Positions 50,314-59,417 of a stretch of DNA of 64,000 nucleotides are shown here, piece after piece. Source of the stretch: DASUPK01 sp963815665 (lineage in GTDB: Bacteria; Actinomycetota; Thermoleophilia; Solirubrobacterales; 70-9); NCBI GenBank assembly GCA_963815665.1, contig CAWFHN010000005.1, forward strand, positions 62,001 through 126,000. The letters are read 5' to 3'. Position numbers and translations under genes: made by a program. Each line of letters opens with the position of its first letter. Within the stretch, counting starts at the first letter, position 1. A model generated the notes under the pieces. The model did not search any database and was not told the origin of the DNA. It saw only the letters and a program-made list of their open reading frames with translations.

Positions 50314-51753
50314 TCAGGCCCGAGCGCCGGTGGGTTCTGGCCTGGTTATCCCGCCCCTCACAAAGGGCGGGATGGCGGGGGGCGGACCGTCCGGCTCGCC
50401 GGCGACCTCTTCCTCCTTCTCGCGTGCGATGGCACGCTCCAGCAGGCAGGCCATGCCGCCGATCAGGAAGAGCTCGATGGTGATCTGGTTGGCCGGCAGG
50501 CTCGCCTCGAAGAGCAGGATGATCGCCTGGGAGACGAGGGTCCCCGTGATGCCGAAGGCGAGAGGCCGCCAGTGCGGAGGCGCTCGCCGCAGGACGCGCG
50601 CGCAGAGCCTGAACACCGCGATCCACCACCAGGCGAGAGCCACCAGGCCGAGCAGGCCTCGCTCCGCGCCGATCTGCAGCGGCGTGTCGTGCGGATTCCC
50701 GAACGGCCCGGTCGCTCCGGGGATGTTGATGTGGTAATCCGCCGCCGAGTAGCGGTAGTTCTGGGCGCCCACGCCGAAGAGCGGGTGGTCGAGGATCATC
50801 GCCGGGGTCTTCCGGTAGGCCTCGAGGCGCTGCGTCGAGGATTGATCCGCGCCCGATCCGAGCCTCAGGATTCGCTCCTTCAGGTCCTTGACCTGAGTGG
50901 CGTCGCTCAGCGGCCCGAAGTTGACCAGCGCCAGGCAGATCACCGCGACGAACCCGAAGGCCGCGATGTAGCGGAAGGGCCGCCATGCCAGGAAGACCAG
51001 GATCATCGCCGCCAGCCCGATGAAGGATCCGCGCGAGCCCGAGTAGGTGAGGCCGGCGAGCGTGATCGCAGCCGCGGTCAGCATCCCGATCCGCATGCGG
51101 CCGCGATATCCGATCCCCATCGCAAGCTGGATCGGCAGGGCTATGGCCAGGAACTCCCCCAGGGTGTTCACCTGACCGAGAGGGCCCGCCGTCTGGGCGG
51201 TGGTCCCCACCGGGGGCGAGAGGATGGCGATCGCGCCCACCACGGCGCCGACCACCGAGATGACGACCGCCATCCGGGTGATGTCCTTCTCCTCGCCCTC
51301 CGTGGTGAACAGCACGAAGCAGACGAACAGCAGGATCGCGGTCACCAGCTGCTTGGCGACGAAGCCCACGTTGACCGCGATCAGCAGTCCCGGCACGATC
51401 GAGAAGACGAAGAGGGCGAGGGGCGCGTTCAGCGGCGTCTTCCGCCAGGTCAGGTTGCCGCTGACGACCCGGCGGACGAGCCATGCCATCGCGACCGCGT
51501 CGATCACCAGCTTGTCCGGTGTGAAGGTGAGGCCGCCGCCGCCCTTGGCGAGCGACTCGAGCGGGATCAGGCAGATCCCGATGTACAGCGCCTGCATCGG
51601 GCGCAGGAAGGCGAAGATGAAGACGGCTCCCGCGATGACCAGCGCCACCGGGAGGAGCGGGCTGATCGCGATGCCGGCGATCGCGAGCAGGCCGGCGAGC
51701 CCACCGGCCAGGACAGCTAGACGCCAGGCGGGGGCTGCTCCGGAGCTCGTCAA
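50314..51753 (-). CDS. O-antigen ligase/polymerase-like membrane protein (Wzy/WaaL family)
   Basis: The 479-residue protein has about 12 membrane helices and a large periplasmic-side loop between late helices with HPLFGVGAQNYRYSAADYHIN. That segment is the Wzy_C/WaaL signature. It would polymerise or ligate lipid-linked repeat units outside the membrane. The start is a TTG that overlaps the stop of the chain-length gene (TTGA). A second polymerase-like gene, about 670 residues with an extra C-terminal region, lies 2.2 kb away on the same strand. Confidence 0.85.
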   Translation of the reverse strand: MTSSGAAPAWRLAVLAGGLAGLLAIAGIAISPLLPVALVIAGAVFIFAFLRPMQALYIGICLIPLESLAKGGGGLTFTPDKLVIDAVAMAWLVRRVVSGNLTWRKTPLNAPLALFVFSIVPGLLIAVNVGFVAKQLVTAILLFVCFVLFTTEGEEKDITRMAVVISVVGAVVGAIAILSPPVGTTAQTAGPLGQVNTLGEFLAIALPIQLAMGIGYRGRMRIGMLTAAAITLAGLTYSGSRGSFIGLAAMILVFLAWRPFRYIAAFGFVAVICLALVNFGPLSDATQVKDLKERILRLGSGADQSSTQRLEAYRKTPAMILDHPLFGVGAQNYRYSAADYHINIPGATGPFGNPHDTPLQIGAERGLLGLVALAWWWIAVFRLCARVLRRAPPHWRPLAFGITGTLVSQAIILLFEASLPANQITIELFLIGGMACLLERAIAREKEEEVAGEPDGPPPAIPPFVRGGITRPEPTGARA

Positions 51754-53276
51754 CCCGCGCGCGCCGGCGTGCCGGCGCCTGCGTACGAGTAGTAGCCGTA
51801 GTAGTCGTCGTCACTGCCGCGCCGTACGCCCGTGACGACCAGCCCCGTCGGCTTGTCGGGGAGGTGGGTCATCGCCTGCTTCGCCGCCTGCGCCTGGTCC
51901 TTGGTGGTCTGACCGAGGCGGACGCAGAGCAGGACGGCATCGACCTGCGGGATCAGCTCCAGAGTGTCCCCGACGGGTAGAAGCGGCGCGCTGTCGAAGA
52001 TCACGATGTCGTACGCGCTCGTCGTCTGCTCCAGGAACGCCTCGAAATTCTTCGAGCCGATCATCTCCGCCGGCTGGAAGGTGTTGTCGCCCGCGGGGAT
52101 CAGCGGCAGCACGTCGATGGCCTCCCGCCCGTGCACGTTGACCGAGCGGAGCACGTCCTTCGGCTTCGCCTCGCCGCCCAGGTAGTCGGAGAGCCCGGGG
52201 GCGTTCTCGACCCCGAAGCGGCTGGCGAGAACCGGGCGGCGCAGGTCGCATTCGACGAGGAGCGTCCGCCGGCCGGCAACCGCGCAGACGTAAGCGAACC
52301 AGGCGGCGACGGTGCTCTTGCCCTCCTCGGGCAGCGCGCTGGTCACGACCAGGGAGGTGATCTCGTCGTCGCCTGCCAGGAAATCGACGTTGCGGCGGAG
52401 GATCCGGAATGCCTCGAGATCGTCCTCGGAGACGAAGCTGTCCCCGTTTCGGCCGACGCCCGCGAGACCGAGCGCGTCGGTCCGGACATAGCCGACGAGG
52501 GGCAACCCGAGGTCGTGCTGGATCTGGTGGGAGTCCTTGACGCGCCGGTCGAGCGCGTTGCGCAGGAAGGCGGCGCCGATCCCGATGAGCAGCCCGAGGA
52601 TCAGCGCGAGGATCGTGTCGCGGACGGGCTTGGGTGAGCTGGGACTGCCCGGGACGGTCGCCGGCCGCGTGATCTCGACCGGATCGGCGACCTTGCTGAG
52701 GGTCTGCAACCTGGCGACGGCCGTATTGGCGGCGGCCGCGGTGCTCGGGTCGTTCGAATCGGCCAGTCCCTTCACCTTCTTGGCCTGGGTCGCGTAGGTG
52801 TCTCGCGCGTCGTTCTGGGCCGCGATCCTGGTCTGCTGGGCGAAGGCGTTGGCGACCTTGGCCGACTTGTCGGCGTTGTCGGTTGAGGCCGTGATCGCGA
52901 TCTGATCGGAGTCGGGCTGGAGCGCCGCGTTGACGTCGCCCTTCAGCTCGTCGGCGCTCATCCCGTTGTTGAGCTGGTTCTGGACCGCGGTGACCACGTC
53001 CTGGCGCGTCACGATCCGAGAGTCCGCTGCGGCCGACTTGTCCGGGTTGAGGTCCACCGGGATGTTGGTTCCCGGGGCGATCAGTCCCAGCGCCTTGGCA
53101 GGGTCGGTGAAGGTGACGGTGGCGGTCGCGTCGTAGCTCGCCGTCTTGGCGAGCGAGTAGGCGAGGCCGATCGCAACCGCGATCAGCGTGATCGCGATGA
53201 CCAGCCCGCGCCGAGCGCGAAGCACGGCCATGTAGTCCCGGAGGCCGGTGGTGTCAGATGAGGAAGTTGGCTTCAT
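51750..53276 (-). CDS. chain-length determinant / tyrosine autokinase (Wzz-BY kinase fusion)
   Basis: The 508-residue protein has an N-terminal Wzz-like domain with two membrane helices (GLVIAITLIAVAIGLAYSL, and late ILALILGLLIGIGAAFL). A cytoplasmic BY-kinase domain follows. Walker A is SALPEEGKSTVA, Walker A' is LLVECDLRRPV, and Walker B is DIVIFDSAPLL. The C-terminus has a tyrosine cluster (DDDYYGYYSYAG), the usual autophosphorylation tail. It sets the polysaccharide chain length, and phosphorylation cycles control export. ATG 53276 is the likely start. The stop overlaps the TTG of the polymerase gene. Confidence 0.92.
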   Translation of the reverse strand: MKPTSSSDTTGLRDYMAVLRARRGLVIAITLIAVAIGLAYSLAKTASYDATATVTFTDPAKALGLIAPGTNIPVDLNPDKSAAADSRIVTRQDVVTAVQNQLNNGMSADELKGDVNAALQPDSDQIAITASTDNADKSAKVANAFAQQTRIAAQNDARDTYATQAKKVKGLADSNDPSTAAAANTAVARLQTLSKVADPVEITRPATVPGSPSSPKPVRDTILALILGLLIGIGAAFLRNALDRRVKDSHQIQHDLGLPLVGYVRTDALGLAGVGRNGDSFVSEDDLEAFRILRRNVDFLAGDDEITSLVVTSALPEEGKSTVAAWFAYVCAVAGRRTLLVECDLRRPVLASRFGVENAPGLSDYLGGEAKPKDVLRSVNVHGREAIDVLPLIPAGDNTFQPAEMIGSKNFEAFLEQTTSAYDIVIFDSAPLLPVGDTLELIPQVDAVLLCVRLGQTTKDQAQAAKQAMTHLPDKPTGLVVTGVRRGSDDDYYGYYSYAGAGTPARAG

Positions 53277-53400
53277 GCCGCGACTCAGAGTCCCCTTGGC
53301 GCGGCTGAATGTAGCAACGGTTTGGGCGAGCCGCGCCAGACCCCTGGCGTACTCAATTGAGGCGGCGAAAGCGCGACTACCGCACGCTACTCTGGCGATC

Positions 53401-54000
53401 GTGGCGGCCCGCGAGAAGAAAAAAGCCACCTCGGCCGAATCTTGGTTGATCGAGGGGGCCGAACTGGCGCGTCCGGAGAAGGCCAAGGAGGCTTCACATC
53501 CGGAGGAGCCCGAGAGGGCCGCTTCCGACGACGACCCGTGGCTCCAGGTCCCGGAGCCCGCCAACGGCGCCGGCGTGAGCGAGGCGCCAAGGGCGCGGCC
53601 CCACACGTCGCGGGAGCTTGTCGATGCGGTCGAGGAGCGTGATGCGCTCCGCAATCGGGTGGAGGCTCTCGAGTCGGAGCTCGCCGACCTCAAGAGGCGG
53701 CCGGCCTGGGACGGAACCGGCTCCCGGCCGGACGACAAGCCCAAGGCCGAGCCCAAACCCAAGTCTCCGGCCCGGCCCGCGGTCACCAAAAAGAGCGCGA
53801 CGGGCGCCAAGCTCGACCTGAACGCGGCCACCTTCGAGGAGCTGCGGGATCTGGGGCTCTCCGTCACGCTGAGCGCCCGCCTGATCGCCTACCGGGACGT
53901 CCGCGACGGCTACGAGTCCCTGGACGAGCTGAACGGGATACCCGGCCTCTCCAAGGAGACCCTGGGAGAGATCAGGGAGCAGCTGAAGGTCGAGGCGTAG
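53401..54000 (+). CDS. helix-hairpin-helix protein with coiled-coil region (ComEA-like C-terminus)
   Basis: About 199 residues from a GTG at 53401. The N-terminal half is acidic, with a predicted coiled coil (TSRELVDAVEERDALRNRVEALESELADLKRR). The C-terminal 60 residues are a HhH domain of the ComEA type (LDLNAATFEELRDLGLSVTLSARLI, then ELNGIPGLSKETLGEI). No signal peptide or membrane helix is visible, so it is not a typical ComEA DNA receptor. It is divergent from the chain-length gene and overlaps the convergent polymerase gene by 29 bp. Confidence 0.7.
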   Translation: MAAREKKKATSAESWLIEGAELARPEKAKEASHPEEPERAASDDDPWLQVPEPANGAGVSEAPRARPHTSRELVDAVEERDALRNRVEALESELADLKRRPAWDGTGSRPDDKPKAEPKPKSPARPAVTKKSATGAKLDLNAATFEELRDLGLSVTLSARLIAYRDVRDGYESLDELNGIPGLSKETLGEIREQLKVEA

Positions 54001-55975
54001 CCGCCTTCCCGCCGCTGCCCAGCAGCGAGTCGATCTGCTGCATGTAGGGGCTGAACGAGACCAGGTAGGGGATTCGCGGGGCCAGGCGACGGGCCACGGC
54101 AATCTGTCCCAAGGCCCCTGGCCGGTCGCCCTGCTCGGCCTCGATCCGCGCCAGCAGCAGATGATTGCGCCAGTTGTCGGGCTCGCGATCGATCGCCTGC
54201 TGGGCGTCCCGCTTCGCCTCCGCCAGGTTGCCGAGCCGCTCGACCGCCTCCGCGCGGGCGGCGTAAGGGGAGGCGGCCCAGTCCTCCGCGGTGATCGCCT
54301 GGTCGGCCAGGTCCTTGGCGCGTGCGGCGTCGCCGCGGGCCAGCGCGGACTCGCCGGCGCGCGTCCGCTCGGTGGAGATGAGGCCCGGGACCTGGACGGC
54401 TCCAGCCAGCAGCGCGGCCACGACCATGGCCGAGCGCGTCCAGCGGCCGAGCTGCCACCGCTCCGCCCGGTCCAGCCCCCCAGCTCCGGCCACGGCGACA
54501 CCCCCGATCGCGAGCGTCCCGACGGCTCCGAGCTCCCACATCCAGTCGATGCCCGCGTATGCCAGGAAGACGACGAACACGGCGATCAACGCCGAGCCGG
54601 CGGCGATCTCACGCCTGCGCCGCCATCGCATCCGCGCCTGAATCGCGGCCCAGAGCAGCCCACCGAGGGCCACCAGCAGCGCGATCAATCCCGGGATGCC
54701 GAGCTCGGCGGCCTCCTCGATGTAGAGAGAGTGGGCATCGCGAGCGAACTCCCGGCCCTTGCCGTGCTTGTCCCAGTAGAACTCGAAGGCGCCCGGGCCG
54801 ATCCCCCGCCAGGGATCGGATTTGAACGCGTGGACGGCAGTGGTCCAGACCGTGTACCGGGTGCCCCCCAGCGTCGCGAACCGGCCGGTGCCGCCTGCGG
54901 CGGCGGGCGGCTTGTCGTTCTTGAACTGATCCCATGCCCGGTTGAGTGGGCCGTGGAGCGCTCCCGCCACCAGCAGCGCTCCCACGATCGACGCGACGAG
55001 CGCGACCCGAGCCGTGCCCACGTCCATGCGGACCCTGTCGAGCCCCGCCCGGAAGGTCGCGACCGCGGCTCCGGCACAGAGCACCCCCGCCGCGACGAGC
55101 GCCAGCACCACGGTTCCGGCGCCGGCGTTACCGGTGGCATGCGCGATCTGATCGTGGCTGTGGGCGACCAGGATCGCAAGGCCGCACCCGGCGCCGGCGA
55201 TCAGGCCGTTGCCGCCGGCGGTCCATCGGTGCTTGCTGACGGCCACGGCCGCGATTGCCGCGACCGCCAGCGCCGCGACACCGAAGCGCGAGTAGGTGAG
55301 GTAGACGGACAGCACGGCAACCGGCACGGTCGCCAGCGCCGCGGCCCTGATCGAGCTCCGGGATGAGTTGGAGCCCAGGACCAGCCCGGCGGCGGCGGCC
55401 ATCGCCCCCCAGCACGCGACCCCGTTCCAGTAATCGAGCGGATAGCTCAGCCGGTCGATCCCGAACGCCGCGGCGACGTGGTCGGTGAGAAGGTCGGGAA
55501 AGAGCCGAGCGCCGAGCGCGAGGAAGGGAACGACGAGCGCCGCCGTCGCGAACCCCATCGCGGCCCCCCGCCAGGTGTATCGATTCAGCGCCAGGTAGGC
55601 GAGCACCACCAGGCCCATGTACTGGAGCACGCGCGCCAGCTCCTCGGTGGTGCGCTCGTCGCTCTCGGTCCAGACGTGCGAGAGAAGGGTCAAGCCGGCG
55701 AGCGCCGCGAACCCGCCGAGCGCCACCCAGCAGGCGGGGTTCAGCTTCGCCCGCGGCAGGACGCCGAGCCCGAGCCCGAGCGCGATCACCGCCCAGACCG
55801 CCAGGGAGACCTGGTGGCGGATGACGACGTCGTAGCCCCCGCCGTTGAAGGCCAGCAGCAGGGTCAGGACCAGCGCGAACAGGAATCCCGCGGCCCTTCG
55901 CGCCTGCAGGCGCCCGGGCGTCTCCTCGCCGCGGCGCCGGCGTCTGGGGGCCGGGCGCCCGCCTGGATCGTCCAC
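53972..55975 (-). CDS. large O-antigen ligase-like polymerase with TPR-like C-terminus
   Basis: The 667-residue protein has about 12 membrane helices and the Wzy_C signature in SDPWRGIGPGAFEFYWDKHG with HSLYIEEAAELGIPGLIALLVALGG. After the last helix comes a soluble region of about 170 residues with helical repeats (LADQAITAEDWAASPYAARAEAVERLGNLAEAKRDAQQAI), which looks like TPRs. This is the second polymerase/ligase-like gene of the locus. It may ligate the polymer to a different acceptor. The GTG start at 55975 gives a basic N-terminus before the first helix. Confidence 0.8.
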   Translation of the reverse strand: MDDPGGRPAPRRRRRGEETPGRLQARRAAGFLFALVLTLLLAFNGGGYDVVIRHQVSLAVWAVIALGLGLGVLPRAKLNPACWVALGGFAALAGLTLLSHVWTESDERTTEELARVLQYMGLVVLAYLALNRYTWRGAAMGFATAALVVPFLALGARLFPDLLTDHVAAAFGIDRLSYPLDYWNGVACWGAMAAAAGLVLGSNSSRSSIRAAALATVPVAVLSVYLTYSRFGVAALAVAAIAAVAVSKHRWTAGGNGLIAGAGCGLAILVAHSHDQIAHATGNAGAGTVVLALVAAGVLCAGAAVATFRAGLDRVRMDVGTARVALVASIVGALLVAGALHGPLNRAWDQFKNDKPPAAAGGTGRFATLGGTRYTVWTTAVHAFKSDPWRGIGPGAFEFYWDKHGKGREFARDAHSLYIEEAAELGIPGLIALLVALGGLLWAAIQARMRWRRRREIAAGSALIAVFVVFLAYAGIDWMWELGAVGTLAIGGVAVAGAGGLDRAERWQLGRWTRSAMVVAALLAGAVQVPGLISTERTRAGESALARGDAARAKDLADQAITAEDWAASPYAARAEAVERLGNLAEAKRDAQQAIDREPDNWRNHLLLARIEAEQGDRPGALGQIAVARRLAPRIPYLVSFSPYMQQIDSLLGSGGKAATPRPSAAP

Positions 55976-56062
55976 CTAGAAGGGCATCCTGATTAGCAGG
56001 TAGGTATACGTAGACAAAAGTGGGTAGCCACTTGACGAATATTGTGTAGCATTGCCGCTTCG

Positions 56063-56443
56063 ATGAAGGGCATCTGGAGAAGGGGCTCGCTGAAGATGGC
56101 ACCGATCGTGGCCGTTGGCCTGGTCGGAATCCTAGTCGCGGCGCCGAACGCGTCGGGTCAGGCTGCCATCGACCAGTACACCCCGCAAGGGGGCCCAGCG
56201 GGAGGATCCGGCGGAGCCGTAAGTGGCTCGTCGGACACTCTGGGCCCCGCAGGAGCACAGATAGGCCACCGGCACATCGCGGTCAAGCCCGGGGACAGCT
56301 CGTCAAGCGGCGGCAGCCTGCCGTTCACGGACTACCCGGTGACGCCGTTCATCTGGATCGTGCTGGCCGTGCTCATTGCGGGTGCATTGGTGCGAGTCGC
56401 GGCTCCGCTGCTTGGACGAAGGGGAGTTCGAGGCACCTCCTAG
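56063..56443 (+). CDS. cell-surface protein with LPFTD-type C-terminal anchor signal
   Basis: The 126-residue protein has an N-terminal signal (MAPIVAVGLVGILVAAPNASG). The middle is low-complexity and Gly/Ser-rich (GGPAGGSGGAVSGSSD). The C-terminus has LPFTDYP (86-92) followed by a hydrophobic helix (VTPFIWIVLAVLIAGALV) and a basic tail (GRRGVR). That is the layout of a sortase substrate, but the fifth residue is Asp instead of Gly. The gene lies between the polymerase and the initiating transferase, so the protein might be the surface anchor. No sortase is in the window. Confidence 0.65.
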   Translation: MKGIWRRGSLKMAPIVAVGLVGILVAAPNASGQAAIDQYTPQGGPAGGSGGAVSGSSDTLGPAGAQIGHRHIAVKPGDSSSSGGSLPFTDYPVTPFIWIVLAVLIAGALVRVAAPLLGRRGVRGTS

Positions 56444-56531
56444 GGGTCACGGACGACTTGGGAGTCCGCGCGGGATCGAGGGGCCCGGCGGACCTGACAA
56501 CTGAATGTCACGGGAGATGAAAGGAACGCAG

Positions 56532-57344
56532 ATGAACTCGCCTCGACTCGACACGGATACGTCGCTCGAACACGACGCCCCGAGATCGCATACGGGAGCG
56601 CGGAACGGAGCCGCCCAGCACGGGATTCGCCGAACCCATGCGCCGGTAATGAGCGACGGGAACGGTGCGGGGGCGATCGCCCTACCGAGGCCGGGGACCC
56701 TCGAGCTCACGCCCGCGGACGAGCGGTATGAGCGGCAGCACGGACCGCTCGCGCGCGGCATCAAGCGCGCGTTCGACGTGGTCGGCGCGGCGCTGATGAT
56801 GACCGTCCTCGCGCCGGCCTGGCTGATGATGGCCTTCCTGATCAAGGCCGACTCTCCGGGACCGATCCTGTTCCGGCAGCGGCGTATCGGTCAGGACGGC
56901 AGGGCGTTCTCGATGTTCAAGTTCCGGACGATGGTGGACGGCGCGGACGCGCAGAAGGCCGCGCTGCTGCACCTGAACGAGGCCGCCGACGGCCTCTTCA
57001 AGATCGACGGCGACCCTCGCGTGACGCGGGTCGGCCGCTGGCTGCGCGCCACGTCGCTGGACGAGCTTCCTCAGCTTCTCCACGTCATCACGGGCAAGAT
57101 GAGCCTCGTTGGGCCCAGGCCCCTCGTGCCCGAGGAGGACGCGCGGATCATCGGCTCGCAGCGGCGCAGGCTGCAGATGCGGCCCGGCATGACCGGCGTC
57201 TGGCAGGTCGGCGGCGCCTCGTCGGTCCCCATCCACGAGATGGTGAAGCTGGACACGGGCTACGTCGACAACTGGTCGCCGTTGGTCGACGTGAAGCTGA
57301 TCGCCGTGACCGCAGCACACGTGATCCTCAGAAAGGGCCTCTAG
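56532..57344 (+). CDS. polyprenyl-phosphate sugar-phosphate transferase (initiating glycosyltransferase)
   Basis: About 270 residues. The N-terminal 90 are a variable cytoplasmic stretch; the rest is the bacterial sugar transferase domain. It has one re-entrant membrane helix (FDVVGAALMMTVLAPAWLMM), the motif SPGPILFRQRRIGQDGRAFSMFKFRTM, and the catalytic DELPQLLHVITGKMSLVGPRP. It places the first sugar-1-phosphate on undecaprenyl phosphate to start repeat-unit assembly. The ATG at 56532 has AAAGGA upstream. It completes the polysaccharide gene set. Confidence 0.88.
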   Translation: MNSPRLDTDTSLEHDAPRSHTGARNGAAQHGIRRTHAPVMSDGNGAGAIALPRPGTLELTPADERYERQHGPLARGIKRAFDVVGAALMMTVLAPAWLMMAFLIKADSPGPILFRQRRIGQDGRAFSMFKFRTMVDGADAQKAALLHLNEAADGLFKIDGDPRVTRVGRWLRATSLDELPQLLHVITGKMSLVGPRPLVPEEDARIIGSQRRRLQMRPGMTGVWQVGGASSVPIHEMVKLDTGYVDNWSPLVDVKLIAVTAAHVILRKGL

Positions 57345-57346
57345 CT

Positions 57347-58978
57347 CTACATACTTTCCGGCGCCGAGATCCCGAGCAGCCCAAGCGTCCGCGCGATCGT
57401 GCGCTTGGTGAGGAGGCAGAGGCCAAGCCGCGCTTCCTCCACCCCCTCCCCCTCGGCACCGACCACCTGGCAGTCCCGGTAGAAGGCGTGGAAGTCGCGC
57501 GCCACCTCCATCCCGTAGGCGCAGAGCCTGTGGGGTGTGCGCCGCTCGGCCGTCTCGGCGACCTCGTCGGGCAGCTCGCAGAGCCGTTTGATCAGCGCCC
57601 GCTCGGAGGGCTCGACGGGGAGGGACGCGAACTCGGCCGCCGCCCGCTCCTCCGCCCCCTCCCCCGCCTTGCGCAGGATGCTGGCGATCCGGGCGTGGGC
57701 GTATTGGACGTAGTAGACGGGGTTCTCGTTGGAAGTCTTCCGGGCCAGCTCGAGGTCGAGGTCGACGGTCGTGTCGTGGCTGCGCTGCAGCATGAAGAAG
57801 CGCGCCGCGTCCGCGCCGATGTCGTCGATCAGCTCGTCGAGCGTGACGAACTCGCCGCTGCGCTTGGACATCTGCGCCCTCTCGCCACCCTCCACCACGT
57901 GGACCAGCTGCATGATCGCCACCTCGAGGGCGTCGGGCTCATAGCCGAGCGCCGCCAGGCCGGCGCGGAGGCGGTCGACGTACCCGTGATGGTCCGCTCC
58001 GAGCACGTCGATCAGCCTGTCCGACCCTCGATCGAGCTTGTCGCGGTGATAGGCGATGTCGGAGAGGAAGTAAGTGGAGTCGCCGTCGGAGCGGATCAGA
58101 ACGCGATCCTTGTCGTCGCCGAAGCTGGTCGTGCGCAACCAGGTCGCGCCCTCGCTCTCGTAGACGTGGCCCGCCTCGCGCGCCTCCGCGAGGGCGCGCT
58201 CGACTGCGCCCGAGTCGTGCATCGAGCGCTCCGAGGACCAGACGTCGAAGACGACGTCGTAGCGGCGGAGCGTCCCCTCGGCGGCCGCCAGCATCAGGGC
58301 GATCCCGCGGCGCCCGACGGCGTCGAGGTCGTCCGGGTCTACCCCCTCCCCCTCGAGGCCCTCGGCCAGATCCGCGACGTAGTCGCCCGCGTATCCGTCC
58401 TCGGGCACCGCCTCGCCCTTCATCCGCGCGGCGATCGAGGCCGCGAAGCGATCGATCTGACCGCCGCGATCGTTGACGTAGTACTCGCGCGTGACCGCAT
58501 GCCCCGAGAACTCCAGGACGCGGGCGATCGCGTCACCGAGGGCCGCCCCCCTGCCGCCCGCCGCGGTGACGGGGCCGGTCGGGTTGGCCGAGACGAACTC
58601 GACGTTGACCCGCGCAGCCGCATCGACATGGGGCGGGCGGCCGAGCCTCTCGCCCACGGAGGCCAGCTCGCCGGCAGCGCGCCGGTACCAGTCATCTGAG
58701 AGAAAGAGGTTGAGGAACCCGGGTCCGGCGACCTCGACCTTCTCCAGGCTGCCCTCGAGGCTCTTGCCCAGCTCGGCGGCGAGCTTCTCGGCCGTGCCGC
58801 GCGGCTTCTCTCCCAGCGCGGGCGCCAGCAGCATCGCCGCATTGGTCGAGTAGTCGCCGAATTCCGGCTTCGGCGGGCGCTCGAGGGTCGGCTGGCTGCC
58901 CCCGGCCTCGGCGCCGTCGCGGAGCGTCGAAGCGGCGGCCTCGACGGCGGAGCGGAGCTCTGCGACCGGATCTCCCAT
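57347..58978 (-). CDS. argS: arginyl-tRNA synthetase
   Basis: The 543-residue class I enzyme attaches arginine to tRNA-Arg. The N-terminal ArgRS domain has FGDYSTNAAMLLA, and MSKRSG is the KMSK-type motif. The usual HVGH is replaced: VSANPTGPVTAAGGRGAALGD spans that site, with Thr-Ala-Ala-Gly at residues 138-141. The surrounding ANPTG and GR residues keep the motif frame. The gene is 22 bp downstream of rlmH on the same strand, so M48 protease, rlmH and argS probably form one operon. The ATG start is clear. Confidence 0.94.
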   Translation of the reverse strand: MGDPVAELRSAVEAAASTLRDGAEAGGSQPTLERPPKPEFGDYSTNAAMLLAPALGEKPRGTAEKLAAELGKSLEGSLEKVEVAGPGFLNLFLSDDWYRRAAGELASVGERLGRPPHVDAAARVNVEFVSANPTGPVTAAGGRGAALGDAIARVLEFSGHAVTREYYVNDRGGQIDRFAASIAARMKGEAVPEDGYAGDYVADLAEGLEGEGVDPDDLDAVGRRGIALMLAAAEGTLRRYDVVFDVWSSERSMHDSGAVERALAEAREAGHVYESEGATWLRTTSFGDDKDRVLIRSDGDSTYFLSDIAYHRDKLDRGSDRLIDVLGADHHGYVDRLRAGLAALGYEPDALEVAIMQLVHVVEGGERAQMSKRSGEFVTLDELIDDIGADAARFFMLQRSHDTTVDLDLELARKTSNENPVYYVQYAHARIASILRKAGEGAEERAAAEFASLPVEPSERALIKRLCELPDEVAETAERRTPHRLCAYGMEVARDFHAFYRDCQVVGAEGEGVEEARLGLCLLTKRTIARTLGLLGISAPESM

Positions 58979-59000
58979 GGACAGGAGCCTACGCGGCGAG

Positions 59001-59417
59001 CTACAGGTGGTAAGGCTCGCCGGCGAGGATCTTGGTGGCTCGGAAGAGCTGCTCGAGCAGCACCACCCGGGCCAGCTGGTGGGCCATCGTCTGCGGGCCG
59101 AGGGAGAGGCGCTCGTCGGCGAGCGCCACGGTGCGCGGCGAGAGGCCGTCGGGGCCGCCGACCAGGAAGCAGAGGTCCATGGCGTCGATCCGGCGTTCCG
59201 ACAGCCAGCTCGCCCACGCCTTCGAGCTCAGCGCCCGGCCGCCCCGGTCGAGCGCGATCACGTGCGAGCGAGTCGGGATCCGTCCCTCGATGTTGACCTC
59301 GTCGCGCACCTCGATCACGTCCACCGGCTGATGGCGCTGCAGCATCTTGCGGTAGTGGGCATCCGCCTCCGAGAAGGGCGCCTTGATCTTGCCGACGACC
59401 ACCACCGTGACCTTCAC
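59001..59417 (-). CDS. rlmH: 23S rRNA (pseudouridine1915-N3)-methyltransferase RlmH
   Basis: The 138-residue SPOUT methyltransferase has the typical KIKAPFSEADAHYRKML and ALDRGGRALSS. It also has the knot segment FLVGGPDGLSP with VALADERLSLGPQTMAHQLARVVLLEQLFRA. It methylates a pseudouridine in helix 69 of 23S rRNA. The GTG start overlaps the stop of the M48 protease gene (GTGA). argS follows at 22 bp. Confidence 0.96.
   Translation of the reverse strand: MKVTVVVVGKIKAPFSEADAHYRKMLQRHQPVDVIEVRDEVNIEGRIPTRSHVIALDRGGRALSSKAWASWLSERRIDAMDLCFLVGGPDGLSPRTVALADERLSLGPQTMAHQLARVVLLEQLFRATKILAGEPYHL

Noticed and set aside
48752..51814. A 1020-codon open frame on the minus strand
   Set aside because: It is the antisense/out-of-frame shadow of glycosyltransferase and polymerase genes. 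Its product is Arg/Pro/Gly-rich with no domain, as expected from high-GC DNA read in a non-coding frame.
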